Shown here: one piece after another, positions 8,962-18,845 of the stretch
Numbering within the stretch: position 1 is the stretch's first letter
How the letters are laid out: the number at the start of each line of letters is the position of its first letter
Origin: Klebsiella variicola
Lineage (GTDB): Bacteria > Pseudomonadota > Gammaproteobacteria > Enterobacterales > Enterobacteriaceae
Direction of reading: 5' to 3'
Length of the DNA: 64,000 nucleotides
NCBI RefSeq assembly: GCF_000828055.2
Contig: NZ_CP010523.2
Span: 1,302,001 to 1,366,000 of the forward strand
Translations under genes and position numbers: made by a program
The notes under the pieces: model-generated
What the model was told of the DNA's origin: nothing
What the model saw: the letters and a program-made list of their open reading frames with translations, nothing else
Databases searched by the model: none

Positions 8962-9765
8962 TTAACGCTTCAGCGCATCGCTCAGCTGCTCACGCATATT
9001 CGCCAGCATCGCTTTCACCACGCGCGGGTTACCGGCAACGATGTTGCCCGTCAGCAGGTAGTTATGGCCACCGGTGAAGTCGCAGACAATCGCGCCAGCT
9101 TCACGGGCGATCAGCTCGCCTGCGGCGAAATCCCAAGGCTTCAGGGCGATCTCAAAGTAACCGTCAACGCGGCCGGCGGCTACATAGGCCAGATCCAGCG
9201 CGGCAGAGCCGGTGCGACGGAAGTCGGCACATTCGGTAAACATGTTGCCGAGAATATTCATGTAAGTGGTGGCGTGCTGCTTCGCTTTGAACGGGAAGCC
9301 GGTCGCGATGATGGTGCCGTCGAGGTCGCGAGCGTTGCTGCCGCGCAGACGGTAGCCGTTCAGCTGCGCGCCCTGGCCGCGGGTCGCGGTAAACAGTTCG
9401 TTACGCATCGGATCGTAAACCACCGCGACTTCAGTACGACCTTTGATGCGTACGGCGATGGAAACAGAGAAGTGGGGCAGACGTTTAACGAAGTTGGTGG
9501 TGCCATCCAGTGGATCGATAACCCATTGAACATCCTGCTCTTCACCAGCGTGTTCACCGCTTTCTTCGGTGATAATGGTGTGCTGCGGGTAAGATTTGCG
9601 AATGGTTTCGATAATAATCGCTTCAGCGGCTTTATCGACGTTGGTCACAAAATCATTGCTGCCTTTCTGGCTGGTTTCTACGGTGTCTGGCGTTTCGTAG
9701 TGCTTGGCAATTAAATTACCCGCCTTGCGCGCGGCGCGCACGGCGATGTTCAGCATCGGATGCAT
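8962..9765 (-). CDS. suhB: Inositol-1-monophosphatase / Nus factor SuhB
   Basis: A 267-residue member of the Mg2+-dependent, Li+-sensitive phosphatase family. In enterics SuhB also binds RNA polymerase and takes part in rRNA antitermination. The metal-site motifs are intact: ITEESGEH, WVIDPLDGTTNF and KPWDFAAGELIARE. The sequence is nearly identical to E. coli SuhB, which is 267 residues long. It is divergent from trmJ with a 120-base shared upstream region and convergent with the membrane protein at 8.1-8.9 kb. Confidence 0.97.
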   Translation of the reverse strand: MHPMLNIAVRAARKAGNLIAKHYETPDTVETSQKGSNDFVTNVDKAAEAIIIETIRKSYPQHTIITEESGEHAGEEQDVQWVIDPLDGTTNFVKRLPHFSVSIAVRIKGRTEVAVVYDPMRNELFTATRGQGAQLNGYRLRGSNARDLDGTIIATGFPFKAKQHATTYMNILGNMFTECADFRRTGSAALDLAYVAAGRVDGYFEIALKPWDFAAGELIAREAGAIVCDFTGGHNYLLTGNIVAGNPRVVKAMLANMREQLSDALKR

Positions 9766-9885
9766 CGGTCTCTCTCACTGGATGTTAAAGAACGGGAAAA
9801 AACGGCGCATATAATAACAGCGAAATCTGCTTATGTCTCCGTTTTATGGTAGCATGCCCGAATAATCTTTAGCCGAAGAACCATA

Positions 9886-10620
9886 ATGCTGCAAAATATT
9901 CGAATCGTACTGGTAGAAACCTCCCACACCGGCAATATGGGCTCTGTAGCCCGCGCGATGAAAACCATGGGCTTAACTAACCTGTGGCTGGTCAACCCAC
10001 TGGTCAAACCCGATTCACAGGCGATAGCCCTCGCCGCGGGCGCCAGCGATGTGATCGGCAACGCGCAGATCGTCGATACCCTTGATGAAGCCCTGGCGGG
10101 CTGCAGCCTGGTGGTGGGTACCAGCGCGCGCTCCCGCACACTGCCGTGGCCAATGCTCGATCCGCGCGAATGCGGCCTGAAAAGCGTCGCCGAGGGGCAG
10201 CATGCGCCGGTGGCGCTGGTCTTTGGCCGCGAACGCGTTGGCCTGACCAACGAAGAGCTGCAGAAGTGCCACTACCACGTGGCGATCGCCGCGAACCCGG
10301 AGTACAGCTCGTTGAACCTGGCGATGGCGGTGCAGGTTATCGCTTATGAAGTGCGGATGGCCTGGCTGGCGACGCAGGAGCAGGCGCAGCCTGCGGTTGA
10401 CCATGAAGAGGCGCCGTACCCGCTGGTGGACGATCTGGAGCGTTTCTACGGCCATCTTGAGCAGACGCTGCTGGCGACGGGCTTCATCCGCCCGAATCAT
10501 CCGGGGCAGGTGATGAACAAGCTGCGTCGTCTGTTCACCCGCGCGCGTCCGGAAAGTCAGGAGCTGAACATTCTGCGCGGCATGCTGGCGTCTATTGAGC
10601 AGCAGAATAAAGGTAAGTAA
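9886..10620 (+). CDS. trmJ: tRNA (Cm32/Um32) 2'-O-methyltransferase TrmJ
   Basis: A SPOUT-class methyltransferase of 244 residues that uses SAM to methylate the 2'-OH of nucleotide 32 in several tRNA anticodon loops. Knot-fold motifs are visible: [13 protein letters not shown] near the N-terminus, [15 protein letters not shown] in the centre and [15 protein letters not shown]. It lies directly upstream of the isc operon, as in E. coli, but the 250-base gap with its own IscR-controlled promoter and a REP element argues for separate transcription. Confidence 0.96.
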   Translation: MLQNIRIVLVETSHTGNMGSVARAMKTMGLTNLWLVNPLVKPDSQAIALAAGASDVIGNAQIVDTLDEALAGCSLVVGTSARSRTLPWPMLDPRECGLKSVAEGQHAPVALVFGRERVGLTNEELQKCHYHVAIAANPEYSSLNLAMAVQVIAYEVRMAWLATQEQAQPAVDHEEAPYPLVDDLERFYGHLEQTLLATGFIRPNHPGQVMNKLRRLFTRARPESQELNILRGMLASIEQQNKGK

Positions 10621-10630
10621 GCGCGTTAAC

Positions 10631-10711
10631 GCCGGATGGCGCTTCGCTTATCCGGCCTACGAATCTACATCTCTGTTGTAGCCCGGGCGAGGCCTTTGGC
10701 CGACCCCGGGA
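10631..10711. repeat. Pair of REP-like palindromes between trmJ and iscR
   Basis: The first unit, 10631-10658, has arms GCCGGAT and ATCCGGC. The second, 10681-10710, has outer arms CCCGGG and inner GGCC-TTT-GGCC. Together they form a small BIME-like cluster that probably protects or ends the trmJ transcript. Confidence 0.65.
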
Positions 10712-10745
10712 GCGGCTCGAAATTAATAACGGCACGGAAAGCCAA

Positions 10746-10795
10746 ATACCTGACTAAAACAGTCAAGTAAATAGTTGACCAAATTACTCGGGAAT
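10746..10795 (+). promoter_or_regulatory. Two tandem type-1 IscR boxes
   Basis: Two adjacent 25-bp sites, 10746-10770 and 10771-10795. The first reads ATACCTGACTAAAACAGTCA and onwards, an almost perfect dyad for the [2Fe-2S]-IscR consensus (CTGACT / AGTCA arms). The second is weaker (AGTTGACC / ACTCGGG). They lie directly upstream of the promoter, as in E. coli, where holo-IscR represses its own operon. Confidence 0.88.
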
Positions 10796-10802
10796 GTCAG
10801 AC

Positions 10803-10831
10803 TTGGCCCTGCTATGCAATACCCATATTAA
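10803..10831 (+). promoter_or_regulatory. isc operon promoter
   Basis: A -35 TTGGCC and a -10 TATTAA are separated by 17 bases immediately downstream of the IscR boxes. The E. coli iscR promoter has TTGACC at the equivalent place. Confidence 0.65.
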
Positions 10832-10872
10832 TAAAAAGCCCGGCCAGGGGCGAGTTTGAGGTTAAGTAAGAC

Positions 10873-11364
10873 ATGAGACTGACATCTAAAGGGCGTTATG
10901 CCGTGACCGCGATGCTTGACGTTGCGCTCAACTCTGAAACGGGCCCGGTGCCGTTGGCAGATATTTCAGAGCGTCAGGGAATTTCGCTTTCCTATCTGGA
11001 ACAGCTGTTCTCTCGCCTGCGTAAAAATGGCCTGGTTTCCAGCGTTCGTGGTCCAGGCGGTGGTTATCTGTTAGGTAAAGATGCCAGCAGCATCGCCGTC
11101 GGCGAAGTGATCAGCGCGGTAGACGAATCCGTTGACGCGACCCGTTGCCAGGGCAAAGGCGGCTGTCAGGGCGGCGATAAGTGCCTGACTCACGCGCTGT
11201 GGCGCGATTTGAGCGAACGCCTGACCGGCTTCCTGAACAATATCACCCTGGGTGAACTGGTGAATAACCAGGAGATCCTTGATGTGTCCGGCCGTCAGCA
11301 TCAGCACGAAACCCAGCGCAATGCGCGCACCCAGGACGCGATCAACGTTAAGCTGCGCGCCTGA
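10873..11364 (+). CDS. iscR: Fe-S cluster regulator IscR
   Basis: An Rrf2-family repressor/activator of 163 residues that carries a [2Fe-2S] cluster. It senses cluster supply and represses isc in its holo form. The winged helix-turn-helix occupies roughly residues 1-75. The cluster ligands Cys-92, Cys-98, Cys-104 and His-107 are all present ([16 protein letters not shown]). It is the first gene of the isc operon. A 179-base gap with a strong hairpin follows before iscS, matching the segment where the sRNA RyhB acts on E. coli iscRSUA mRNA. Confidence 0.98.
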   Translation: MRLTSKGRYAVTAMLDVALNSETGPVPLADISERQGISLSYLEQLFSRLRKNGLVSSVRGPGGGYLLGKDASSIAVGEVISAVDESVDATRCQGKGGCQGGDKCLTHALWRDLSERLTGFLNNITLGELVNNQEILDVSGRQHQHETQRNARTQDAINVKLRA

Positions 11365-11371
11365 GTGACCC

Positions 11372-11424
11372 GTCCCGTTTCGGACTGCGGCTGACAGGGC
11401 GAGGCAGCACGAAACGGTCGGGAC
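11372..11424 (+). other. Stem-loop in the iscR-iscS spacer
   Basis: GTCCCG..TTTCG at the left pairs with CGAAACGG..CGGGAC at the right, with a small bulge and a loop of about 27 bases. There is no T tract, so it is not a simple terminator. A structured spacer here is known in E. coli to keep the iscR part stable when RyhB triggers loss of iscSUA mRNA. A similar role is inferred. Confidence 0.6.
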
Positions 11425-11543
11425 AACGATTATAAAGAGCTTTCAGAATCAGGCCGGGATGCGCCAGCATTCCGTGTACTCGGTCGTACATCAAGCCGGT
11501 TGCCTGATTCCTTGCATTGAGTGATGTACGGAGTTTAAGAGCA

Positions 11544-12758
11544 ATGAAATTACCGATTTATCTCGATTACTCCGCAACCACGCCGGTGGACCCGCGTGTT
11601 GCCGAGAAAATGATGCAGTTCCTGACCATGGACGGGACCTTTGGTAACCCGGCCTCCCGTTCCCACCGTTTTGGCTGGCAGGCTGAAGAGGCGGTTGATA
11701 TTGCCCGCAATCAGATTGCCGAGCTGGTCGGTGCCGACCCGCGCGAAATCGTCTTTACCTCTGGTGCGACTGAATCCGACAACCTGGCGATCAAGGGTGC
11801 AGCCAACTTTTATCAGAAAAAAGGCAAGCACATCATCACCAGCAAAACCGAGCATAAAGCGGTTCTGGATACCTGCCGTCAGCTGGAGCGTGAAGGCTTC
11901 GAGGTGACCTACCTGGCGCCGCAGCGCAACGGGATTATCGATCTCAAAGAGCTGGAAGCGGCGATGCGTGACGACACCATCCTGGTTTCCATCATGCATG
12001 TGAATAACGAAATCGGCGTGGTGCAGGATATCGCTACCATCGGCGAGATGTGTCGCGCCCGCGGTATCATTTACCACGTAGACGCCACCCAGAGCGTGGG
12101 CAAGCTGCCTATCGATCTGAGCCAGCTGAAGGTGGACCTGATGTCCTTCTCCGGCCATAAAATCTATGGTCCGAAAGGCATTGGCGCGCTGTACGTTCGC
12201 CGTAAACCGCGTATCCGTATCGAAGCGCAGATGCACGGTGGTGGCCACGAGCGCGGTATGCGTTCTGGTACTTTGCCTGTTCACCAGATCGTCGGCATGG
12301 GTGAAGCTTACCGTATCGCCAAAGAAGAGATGGAAAGCGAAATGGCGCGTCTGCGCACGCTGCGCAACCGTCTGTGGAACGGCGTGAAGGATATGGAAGA
12401 AGTTTATCTCAACGGCGACCTCGAGCAGGGCGCGCCGAACATTCTTAACGTCAGCTTCAACTACGTTGAAGGTGAGTCGCTGATTATGGCGCTGAAAGAC
12501 CTGGCGGTTTCCTCCGGTTCAGCCTGTACTTCCGCGAGCCTTGAGCCATCCTACGTACTGCGCGCGTTAGGCATGACTGATGAACTGGCGCACAGCTCTA
12601 TTCGTTTCTCTTTAGGTCGTTTCACTACCGAAGAAGAGATTGACTACACCATCAAACTGGTTCGTAACTCCATCGGCCGTCTGCGCGATCTTTCTCCGCT
12701 GTGGGAAATGTTTAAGCAGGGCGTGGATTTGAACAGTATTGAATGGTCACATCACTAA
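11544..12758 (+). CDS. iscS: Cysteine desulfurase IscS
   Basis: A 404-residue PLP enzyme that removes sulfur from cysteine and passes it as persulfide to IscU, and also to tRNA thiolation and cofactor pathways. The start [18 protein letters not shown] is set by homology to E. coli; an ATG nine codons upstream is not conserved. The PLP lysine is in [12 protein letters not shown], the mobile-loop catalytic Cys is in [14 protein letters not shown], and the C-terminus HH is as usual. It is second in the isc operon and about 95% identical to E. coli by eye. Confidence 0.98.
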   Translation: MKLPIYLDYSATTPVDPRVAEKMMQFLTMDGTFGNPASRSHRFGWQAEEAVDIARNQIAELVGADPREIVFTSGATESDNLAIKGAANFYQKKGKHIITSKTEHKAVLDTCRQLEREGFEVTYLAPQRNGIIDLKELEAAMRDDTILVSIMHVNNEIGVVQDIATIGEMCRARGIIYHVDATQSVGKLPIDLSQLKVDLMSFSGHKIYGPKGIGALYVRRKPRIRIEAQMHGGGHERGMRSGTLPVHQIVGMGEAYRIAKEEMESEMARLRTLRNRLWNGVKDMEEVYLNGDLEQGAPNILNVSFNYVEGESLIMALKDLAVSSGSACTSASLEPSYVLRALGMTDELAHSSIRFSLGRFTTEEEIDYTIKLVRNSIGRLRDLSPLWEMFKQGVDLNSIEWSHH

Positions 12759-12784
12759 TTCGGCACCGATAAGGAGAATTCAAC

Positions 12785-13171
12785 ATGGCATACAGCGAAA
12801 AAGTTATCGATCATTACGAGAATCCGCGCAACGTCGGCTCTTTTGACAACAGCGACGAGAACGTCGGCAGCGGTATGGTCGGCGCGCCGGCCTGCGGCGA
12901 CGTGATGAAGTTGCAGATTAAAGTCAACAATGAAGGTATCATTGAAGACGCGCGCTTCAAAACCTACGGCTGCGGTTCCGCCATCGCTTCCAGCTCCCTG
13001 GTCACCGAGTGGGTGAAGGGCAAATCCCTGGACGAAGCGCAGGCGATCAAGAACACCGATATCGCCGATGAACTGGAACTGCCGCCGGTGAAAATTCACT
13101 GCTCTATTCTGGCGGAAGACGCGATTAAAGCCGCGATTGCGGATTACAAAAGCAAACGTGAAGCAAAATAA
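12785..13171 (+). CDS. iscU: Fe-S cluster scaffold IscU
   Basis: A 128-residue scaffold on which [2Fe-2S] clusters are built before transfer by HscA/HscB. Ligands Cys-37 and Asp-39 (APACGDV), the second Cys (YGCGSA) and the third (KIHCS) are in place. The LPPVK motif bound by HscA is present just before the last Cys. Its ribosome site is AAGGAG. It lies 26 bases after iscS. Confidence 0.98.
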   Translation: MAYSEKVIDHYENPRNVGSFDNSDENVGSGMVGAPACGDVMKLQIKVNNEGIIEDARFKTYGCGSAIASSSLVTEWVKGKSLDEAQAIKNTDIADELELPPVKIHCSILAEDAIKAAIADYKSKREAK

Positions 13172-13188
13172 TTAGTTGAGGTTTTGTT

Positions 13189-13512
13189 ATGTCGATTACT
13201 CTTAGCGACAGTGCTGCAGCGCGAGTCAATGCCTTTCTGGCGAACCGCGGTAAAGGGTTTGGCCTGCGCCTGGGCGTGAGAACCTCCGGCTGCTCGGGTA
13301 TGGCCTATGTACTGGAGTTTGTTGACGAGCCGGCGGCAGAAGACACCGTGTTTGAAGACAAAGGCGTGAAGGTCGTGATCGACGGCAAAAGTCTGCAATT
13401 CCTCGACGGCACTCAGCTGGACTTCGTCAAAGAAGGTCTCAACGAAGGGTTCAAGTTCACCAACCCTAACGTCAAAGACGAGTGCGGCTGCGGCGAAAGC
13501 TTTAACGTATAA
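13189..13512 (+). CDS. iscA: A-type Fe-S carrier IscA
   Basis: A 107-residue A-type carrier that delivers clusters to apo-targets. The three conserved cysteines Cys-35 (RTSGCSG), Cys-99 and Cys-101 (ECGCGESF) are present. It lies 17 bases after iscU. An attenuator-like hairpin follows it before hscB. Confidence 0.98.
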   Translation: MSITLSDSAAARVNAFLANRGKGFGLRLGVRTSGCSGMAYVLEFVDEPAAEDTVFEDKGVKVVIDGKSLQFLDGTQLDFVKEGLNEGFKFTNPNVKDECGCGESFNV

Positions 13513-13524
13513 TCGGTCATCCCC

Positions 13525-13560
13525 AACCCCACCGCGGTTACGCCGCGCGTGGGGTTTTCA
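13525..13560 (+). terminator. Hairpin between iscA and hscB, likely partial terminator
   Basis: Outer arms AACCCCA / TGGGGTT enclose inner arms CGCGG / CCGCG, followed by TTTTCATTT. Because hscBA-fdx-iscX continue on the same strand with no obvious new promoter, it probably reduces rather than stops read-through. Confidence 0.65.
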
Positions 13561-13586
13561 TTTAGATGCATGACCCTGAGGTTACT

Positions 13587-14102
13587 ATGGACTATTTCAC
13601 CCTCTTCGGGTTACCAGCCAGCTATACCCTCTCGCTTGAACAACTGGCTGTCCGGTATCAGGATCTGCAGCGCCAGTACCATCCGGATAAATTTGCCAGC
13701 GCGCCTGCTGCGGAACAGCTTGCGGCGGTTCAGCATTCCGCGACCATAAACCAGGCCTGGCAGACGCTGCGCCATCCGTTGACCCGGGCGGAATACCTCC
13801 TCTCGCTTCATGGCTTCGATCTGGCCAGCGAGCAGCATACCGTTCGCGATACCGCATTCCTGATGGAACAGCTGGAGCTACGCGAAGAGCTCGACGAGAT
13901 CGGTAAGGCGAAAGACGATGCGCGGCTGGAAGCCTTTATCAAACGAGTGAAAGCGCTGTTTGATACCCGCCATCAACTGATGGTTGACCAATTGCATAAT
14001 GAGAGCTGGGAGGCGGCGGCGGATACGGTACGTAAGCTCCGTTTTCTTGATAAACTGCGCAGCAGTGCTGAAGAACTCGAAGAAAAACTGCTCGATTTTT
14101 AA
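13587..14102 (+). CDS. hscB: J-type co-chaperone HscB
   Basis: A 171-residue J-protein that presents IscU to HscA and stimulates its ATPase. The HPD signature is at residues 32-34 (QYHPDKF). A C-terminal helical domain with [11 protein letters not shown] binds IscU. The start [13 protein letters not shown] is chosen by homology; an in-frame ATG seven codons earlier sits in the hairpin region. hscA follows after 15 bases. Confidence 0.97.
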   Translation: MDYFTLFGLPASYTLSLEQLAVRYQDLQRQYHPDKFASAPAAEQLAAVQHSATINQAWQTLRHPLTRAEYLLSLHGFDLASEQHTVRDTAFLMEQLELREELDEIGKAKDDARLEAFIKRVKALFDTRHQLMVDQLHNESWEAAADTVRKLRFLDKLRSSAEELEEKLLDF

Positions 14103-14117
14103 TTTTCGGAAGCAATT

Positions 14118-15968
14118 ATGGCCTTATTACAAATTAGTGAGCCCGGCCTGAGCGCCGCGCCGCACCAGCGTCGTCTGGCGGCCGGTATCGACCTGGGCAC
14201 CACCAATTCTCTGGTGGCTACCGTGCGTAGCGGCCAGGCCGAAACCTTGCCCGACCATCAAGGCCGCTATCTGCTGCCGTCGGTGGTGAACTACCACGCT
14301 TCGGGGCTGACCGTCGGCTATGATGCCCGGCTTAACGCCGCCCAGGATCCTGCCAATACCATCAGCTCGGTGAAGCGAATGATGGGGCGCTCCCTCGCCG
14401 ATATTCAAAACCGCTACCCGCATCTGCCGTATCAGCTGCAGGCCAGTGAAAACGGCCTGCCGATGATCCAGACCGCCGGCGGCCTGCTGAACCCGATTCG
14501 CGTCTCCGCCGACATCCTGAAAGCGCTGGCTGCCCGGGCAACCGAAGCGCTGGCTGGCGAACTCGACGGCGTGGTGATCACCGTTCCCGCTTATTTCGAC
14601 GACGCTCAGCGTCAGGGGACCAAAGACGCGGCGCGTCTGGCGGGGCTGCACGTGCTGCGCCTGCTCAATGAGCCGACCGCGGCGGCTATCGCCTACGGCC
14701 TCGATTCCGGTCAGGAAGGGGTAATTGCGGTCTACGATCTCGGCGGCGGCACCTTTGATATTTCCATTCTGCGCTTAAGCCGCGGGGTGTTTGAAGTGCT
14801 GGCGACCGGCGGTGACTCGGCGCTCGGCGGCGATGATTTCGACCATCTGCTGGCCGACTATCTGCGCGAGCAGGCGGGCTTCAGCGACCGCAGCGATAAC
14901 CGCCTGCAGCGTGAGCTGCTGGATGCCGCCATCGCGGCGAAAATCACCCTCAGCGATGCCGAGGCAGCGCACGTCGAGGTCGGCGGCTGGCAGGGCGATA
15001 TCACCCGCAGCCAGTTTAACGATCTGATTGCCCCGCTGGTAAAACGCACTTTACTGGCCTGCCGTCGCGCGCTGAAAGACGCCGGCGTTGAGGCGCAAGA
15101 GGTGCTGGAAGTGGTGATGGTCGGCGGTTCCACTCGCGTGCCGCTGGTGCGCGAACGCGTTGGCGAATTCTTTGGCCGCACCCCGCTGACCTCCATCGAC
15201 CCGGACAAAGTCGTCGCCATCGGCGCGGCGATTCAGGCGGATATTCTGGTCGGCAACAAGCCGGACAGCGAACTGCTGCTGCTCGACGTTATCCCGCTGT
15301 CGTTAGGGCTGGAGACCATGGGTGGCCTGGTGGAGAAAGTGATCCCGCGTAATACCACCATTCCGGTGGCCCGCGCGCAGGAGTTTACCACCTTCAAAGA
15401 TGGTCAGACGGCGATGTCCATTCATGTGATGCAGGGCGAGCGTGAGCTGGTGCAGGATTGCCGCTCGCTGGCGCGTTTTGCGCTGCGTGGGATCCCGGCC
15501 CTGCCGGCAGGCGGGGCGCATATTCGCGTCACCTTCCAGGTCGATGCCGACGGTCTGCTGAGCGTCACGGCGATGGAAAAATCGACCGGCGTGGAAGCCT
15601 CTATCCAGGTGAAACCGTCTTACGGTCTGACCGATGGCGAAATCGCCACCATGATTAAAGATTCGATGAGCTACGCCGAACAGGATGTCCAGGCCCGCAT
15701 GCTGGCTGAACAGAAAGTGGAAGCCGCCCGCGTCCTGGAGAGCCTGACAAGCGCGCTGGCCGCCGACGCCGCGCTGTTAAGCGCCGCGGAGCGTCAGGCT
15801 ATCGATGCTGCTGCGGAGCAGGTACGCGCCGCGGCGGCAGGCGACGACGCCGACGCCATTAAAGAAGCGATTAAAAATATCGACACACAAACCCAGGAAT
15901 TCGCCGCCCGCCGTATGGATCAGTCGGTCCGTATCGCGCTGAAAGGCCAATCCGTGGACGAGGTTTAA
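14118..15968 (+). CDS. hscA: Hsp70-type chaperone HscA
   Basis: A specialised DnaK homologue of 616 residues that drives cluster release from IscU. The nucleotide-binding domain shows [51 protein letters not shown] and [14 protein letters not shown]. The substrate-binding domain begins near [14 protein letters not shown] and ends in a helical lid. It ends one base before the fdx start, so coupled translation is likely. Confidence 0.97.
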   Translation: MALLQISEPGLSAAPHQRRLAAGIDLGTTNSLVATVRSGQAETLPDHQGRYLLPSVVNYHASGLTVGYDARLNAAQDPANTISSVKRMMGRSLADIQNRYPHLPYQLQASENGLPMIQTAGGLLNPIRVSADILKALAARATEALAGELDGVVITVPAYFDDAQRQGTKDAARLAGLHVLRLLNEPTAAAIAYGLDSGQEGVIAVYDLGGGTFDISILRLSRGVFEVLATGGDSALGGDDFDHLLADYLREQAGFSDRSDNRLQRELLDAAIAAKITLSDAEAAHVEVGGWQGDITRSQFNDLIAPLVKRTLLACRRALKDAGVEAQEVLEVVMVGGSTRVPLVRERVGEFFGRTPLTSIDPDKVVAIGAAIQADILVGNKPDSELLLLDVIPLSLGLETMGGLVEKVIPRNTTIPVARAQEFTTFKDGQTAMSIHVMQGERELVQDCRSLARFALRGIPALPAGGAHIRVTFQVDADGLLSVTAMEKSTGVEASIQVKPSYGLTDGEIATMIKDSMSYAEQDVQARMLAEQKVEAARVLESLTSALAADAALLSAAERQAIDAAAEQVRAAAAGDDADAIKEAIKNIDTQTQEFAARRMDQSVRIALKGQSVDEV

Positions 15969-15969
15969 A

Positions 15970-16305
15970 ATGCCAAAAATTGTATTTCTGCCCCACCAGG
16001 ACCTGTGTCCGGATGGTATCGTTGTGGAAGCTGAGACTGGTGAAACTATTCTGGATGCGGCGCTGCGTAGCGGCATCGAGATTGAACACGCCTGCGAAAA
16101 ATCCTGTGCCTGCACCACCTGCCACTGCATCGTGCGTGAAGGCTTTGACTCGCTGGCGGAAAGTACCGAAGATGAAGACGATATGCTGGATAAAGCCTGG
16201 GGACTGGAGCCTGACAGCCGCCTGAGCTGCCAGGCGCGCGTCACCGACGAAGATCTGGTCGTTGAGATCCCGCGTTACACCATCAACCACGCACGCGAGC
16301 ATTAA
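15970..16305 (+). CDS. fdx: Isc [2Fe-2S] ferredoxin
   Basis: An adrenodoxin-type ferredoxin of 111 residues that supplies electrons for cluster assembly on IscU. Ligand cysteines are visible in [16 protein letters not shown] and, near the C-terminus, RLSCQARV. It lies one base after hscA and one base before iscX. Confidence 0.97.
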   Translation: MPKIVFLPHQDLCPDGIVVEAETGETILDAALRSGIEIEHACEKSCACTTCHCIVREGFDSLAESTEDEDDMLDKAWGLEPDSRLSCQARVTDEDLVVEIPRYTINHAREH

Positions 16306-16306
16306 T

Positions 16307-16507
16307 ATGGCACTGAAATGGACCGACAGCCGTGAAATCGGCGAAGCGCTGTACGACGCTTATCCGGATCTCGATCCGAAAACCGTTCGCTTTACCGACA
16401 TGCATCAGTGGATTTGCGATCTGGAAGAGTTCGATGACGACCCAAACGCATCCAATGAAAAAATTCTCGAGGCGATTCTGTTAGTCTGGTTAGACGAAGC
16501 CGAATAA
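16307..16507 (+). CDS. iscX: Fe-S assembly modulator IscX
   Basis: A 66-residue acidic protein that binds IscS and iron and tunes the rate of cluster synthesis. It has the usual length, begins [17 protein letters not shown] and ends LVWLDEAE. It is the last gene of the isc-hsc operon, followed by a spacer with a small GC-rich hairpin (16571-16592) before pepB. Confidence 0.96.
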   Translation: MALKWTDSREIGEALYDAYPDLDPKTVRFTDMHQWICDLEEFDDDPNASNEKILEAILLVWLDEAE

Positions 16508-16614
16508 TTTTCGCGTTATGATTTATGCGACGGTATTAAGTCGGATGAATCATCGAGCGAGAGAACATTACGGGCTGCCATACGGTGGCCCGTTTGCTAA
16601 GAAGGATAATGATA

Positions 16615-17901
16615 ATGACCGAAGCCATGAAGATTACGCTTTCTACTCAGCCAGCCGATGCACGCTGGGGAGAAAAGGCGTCTTACAGCATTAATAACGA
16701 CGGCATCGCCCTGCACCTCAACGGCAAAGACGACCTGGGCCTGATTCAGCGCGCGGCGCGTAAAATTGACGGTATGGGCATCAAACATGTCGCGTTAAGC
16801 GGCGAAGGCTGGGACACCGACCGCGCGTGGGCGTTCTGGGCGGGTTATAAAGGTCCGAAAGGCACCCGTAAAGTTGAATGGCCGACCCTGGACGATGCGC
16901 AGCGTAGCGAGCTGGACAACCGTCTGACCATTATTGACTGGGTGCGCGACACCATCAACGCGCCGGCGGAAGAGCTGGGCCCGGAGCAGCTGGCACAGCG
17001 CGCCGTGGACCTGCTGTGCAGCGTGGCGGGCGAGCAGATGAGCTATCGCATCACCAAAGGCGAAGATCTGCGTGAGCAGGGCTATCTCGGTCTGCACACC
17101 GTAGGCCGCGGCTCCGAGCGTCCGCCGGTCCTGCTGGCGCTGGATTATAACCCGACCGGCGATAAAGAAGCCCCGGTATACGCCTGCCTGGTGGGCAAAG
17201 GCATCACTTTTGATTCCGGCGGCTACAGCATCAAACAGAGCGCCTTTATGGATTCAATGAAATCCGATATGGGCGGCGCGGCGACCATCACCGGCGCGCT
17301 GGCTTTTGCCATTACCCGCGGGCTGAACAAGCGCGTGAAGCTCTACCTGTGCTGCGCCGACAACCTGATCAGCGGTAACGCCTTTAAACTCGGCGATATT
17401 ATTCATTATCGTAACGGCAAAACCGTTGAAGTGATGAACACTGACGCCGAAGGCCGCCTGGTGCTGGCGGATGGCCTGATTGACGCTTCGGCGCAGAAGC
17501 CGGCGCTGATCATCGATGCCGCCACCCTGACCGGCGCGGCGAAAACCGCGTTGGGTAATGACTACCACGCGCTGTTCAGCTTTGACGATGCGCTGGCGAA
17601 TCGCCTGCTGGCGAGCGCCCAGGCGGAAAACGAAGCCTTCTGGCGTCTGCCGCTGGCCGAGTTCCACCGCAACCAGCTGCCGTCGAACTTCGCTGAACTG
17701 AACAACACCGGCAGTGCCGCCTATCCGGCTGGCGCCAGTACCGCGGCGGGTTTCCTGTCCCACTTCGTGGAAAACTACCATCAGGGCTGGCTGCATATCG
17801 ACTGTTCGGCAACCTACCGTAAATCTGCCGTTGAGCAGTGGTCGGCGGGCGCGACGGGTCTTGGCGTGCGTACCATTGCTAACCTGCTGACGGCTGAGTA
17901 A
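16615..17901 (+). CDS. pepB: Peptidase B, M17 leucyl aminopeptidase family
   Basis: A 428-residue cytoplasmic, manganese-dependent aminopeptidase with broad specificity. M17 metal and catalytic residues lie in [14 protein letters not shown] (Lys, Asp), MKSDMGGAA and [13 protein letters not shown] (Asp, Glu, Arg). The start [18 protein letters not shown] matches E. coli PepB; an upstream in-frame ATG overlaps the ribosome site AGAAGGATAATG. A CGGGC..GCCCG hairpin lies in its leader. It directly follows the isc-hsc genes, as in E. coli. Confidence 0.97.
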   Translation: MTEAMKITLSTQPADARWGEKASYSINNDGIALHLNGKDDLGLIQRAARKIDGMGIKHVALSGEGWDTDRAWAFWAGYKGPKGTRKVEWPTLDDAQRSELDNRLTIIDWVRDTINAPAEELGPEQLAQRAVDLLCSVAGEQMSYRITKGEDLREQGYLGLHTVGRGSERPPVLLALDYNPTGDKEAPVYACLVGKGITFDSGGYSIKQSAFMDSMKSDMGGAATITGALAFAITRGLNKRVKLYLCCADNLISGNAFKLGDIIHYRNGKTVEVMNTDAEGRLVLADGLIDASAQKPALIIDAATLTGAAKTALGNDYHALFSFDDALANRLLASAQAENEAFWRLPLAEFHRNQLPSNFAELNNTGSAAYPAGASTAAGFLSHFVENYHQGWLHIDCSATYRKSAVEQWSAGATGLGVRTIANLLTAE

Positions 17902-17908
17902 CGGCCTT

Positions 17909-17934
17909 GCCGGGGGCGCTACGCTTACCCGGCC
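17909..17934. repeat. REP palindrome after pepB
   Basis: Arms GCCGGGGGCGC and ACGCTTACCCGGC form the Klebsiella-type REP stem-loop, closely similar to the one after glnB. It separates pepB from sseB. Confidence 0.7.
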
Positions 17935-17998
17935 AGGAAAACCGTATGCCCGCGTGGACGAATGGCCGCCGGGCAATTCATTGTGAAGTAGCCAAACT

Positions 17999-18775
17999 AT
18001 GTCTGTTACGAAAAATGAATTAGAAACCCTGCTGGAAAAAGCGGCGACCGAGCCTGCCCACCGTCCGGCATTTTTCAGCGCGCTGCTGGAGGCGACCGTC
18101 TGGGTACCCGGCAGTGCAGCCGATGGTGAGCAGATTGTCGAAGACAGCGCGCTGGATCTGCAGCACTGGGAAAAAGATGACGGCAGCTCGGTGATCCCGT
18201 TCTTTACCTCGCTGGAGGCGCTGCAGCAGGCGGTGGAAGACGAACAGGCTTTCGTGATGATGCCGGCCCGTACGCTGATGGCGATGACGCTGGGCGAATC
18301 GCTGTTCCTCAACCCGAAGCTGCCGAGCGGCAAAGAGTTCACCCCGCGTGAAATCAGCCATCTGCTCGGGGAAGAGGGCAGCCCGCTCAGCACCCAGACG
18401 GTGCTGGAAGGGGGCGAAGCGCTGTTATTGTCTGAAGTCGCTGACCCCCCGGCGCAGATGGTCGATTCGCTGACCACGCTGTTCAAAACGCTGAAAACCG
18501 TCAAGCGGGCGTTTCTGTGCTCGATTAAAGAGAGCGCCGACGCGCCGGCCAACTTGTTGATCGGTATTGAAGCGGAAGGGGATATCGAGTCCGTTATCCA
18601 GACCACCGGCAGCGTGGCGACCGATACCCTGCCCGGCGATGAGCCGATCGATATTTGTCAGGTGGTGGAAGGCGAGAAGGGCATCAGCCACTTTATGATT
18701 GCCCATATCACACCGTTCTATGAAAAGCGCTGGGGCAGCTTCCTGCGCGATTTCAAACAAAACCGCATTATCTGA
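17999..18775 (+). CDS. sseB: SseB, enhanced serine sensitivity protein
   Basis: A 258-residue homologue of E. coli SseB (not the Salmonella SPI-2 translocon protein of the same name). Overexpression in E. coli increases serine sensitivity, and the molecular role is unresolved. The N-terminal domain includes PAFFSALLEATVWVPGS and VIPFFTSLEALQQAV. The C-terminal domain ends near FLRDFKQNRII. It is followed at once by a strong terminator. Confidence 0.94.
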   Translation: MSVTKNELETLLEKAATEPAHRPAFFSALLEATVWVPGSAADGEQIVEDSALDLQHWEKDDGSSVIPFFTSLEALQQAVEDEQAFVMMPARTLMAMTLGESLFLNPKLPSGKEFTPREISHLLGEEGSPLSTQTVLEGGEALLLSEVADPPAQMVDSLTTLFKTLKTVKRAFLCSIKESADAPANLLIGIEAEGDIESVIQTTGSVATDTLPGDEPIDICQVVEGEKGISHFMIAHITPFYEKRWGSFLRDFKQNRII

Positions 18776-18777
18776 CC

Positions 18778-18806
18778 GCGGGGGCGGCTGCCCCCGCTGT
18801 TTCTTT
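18778..18806 (+). terminator. Terminator after sseB
   Basis: An 8-bp GC stem (GCGGGGGC / GCCCCCGC) with a GGCT loop, followed by TGTTTCTTT. Confidence 0.85.
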
Positions 18807-18845
18807 ATGCTTCCAGTGTGAGGCCGAAAATCGGCTTTGCCAGGG

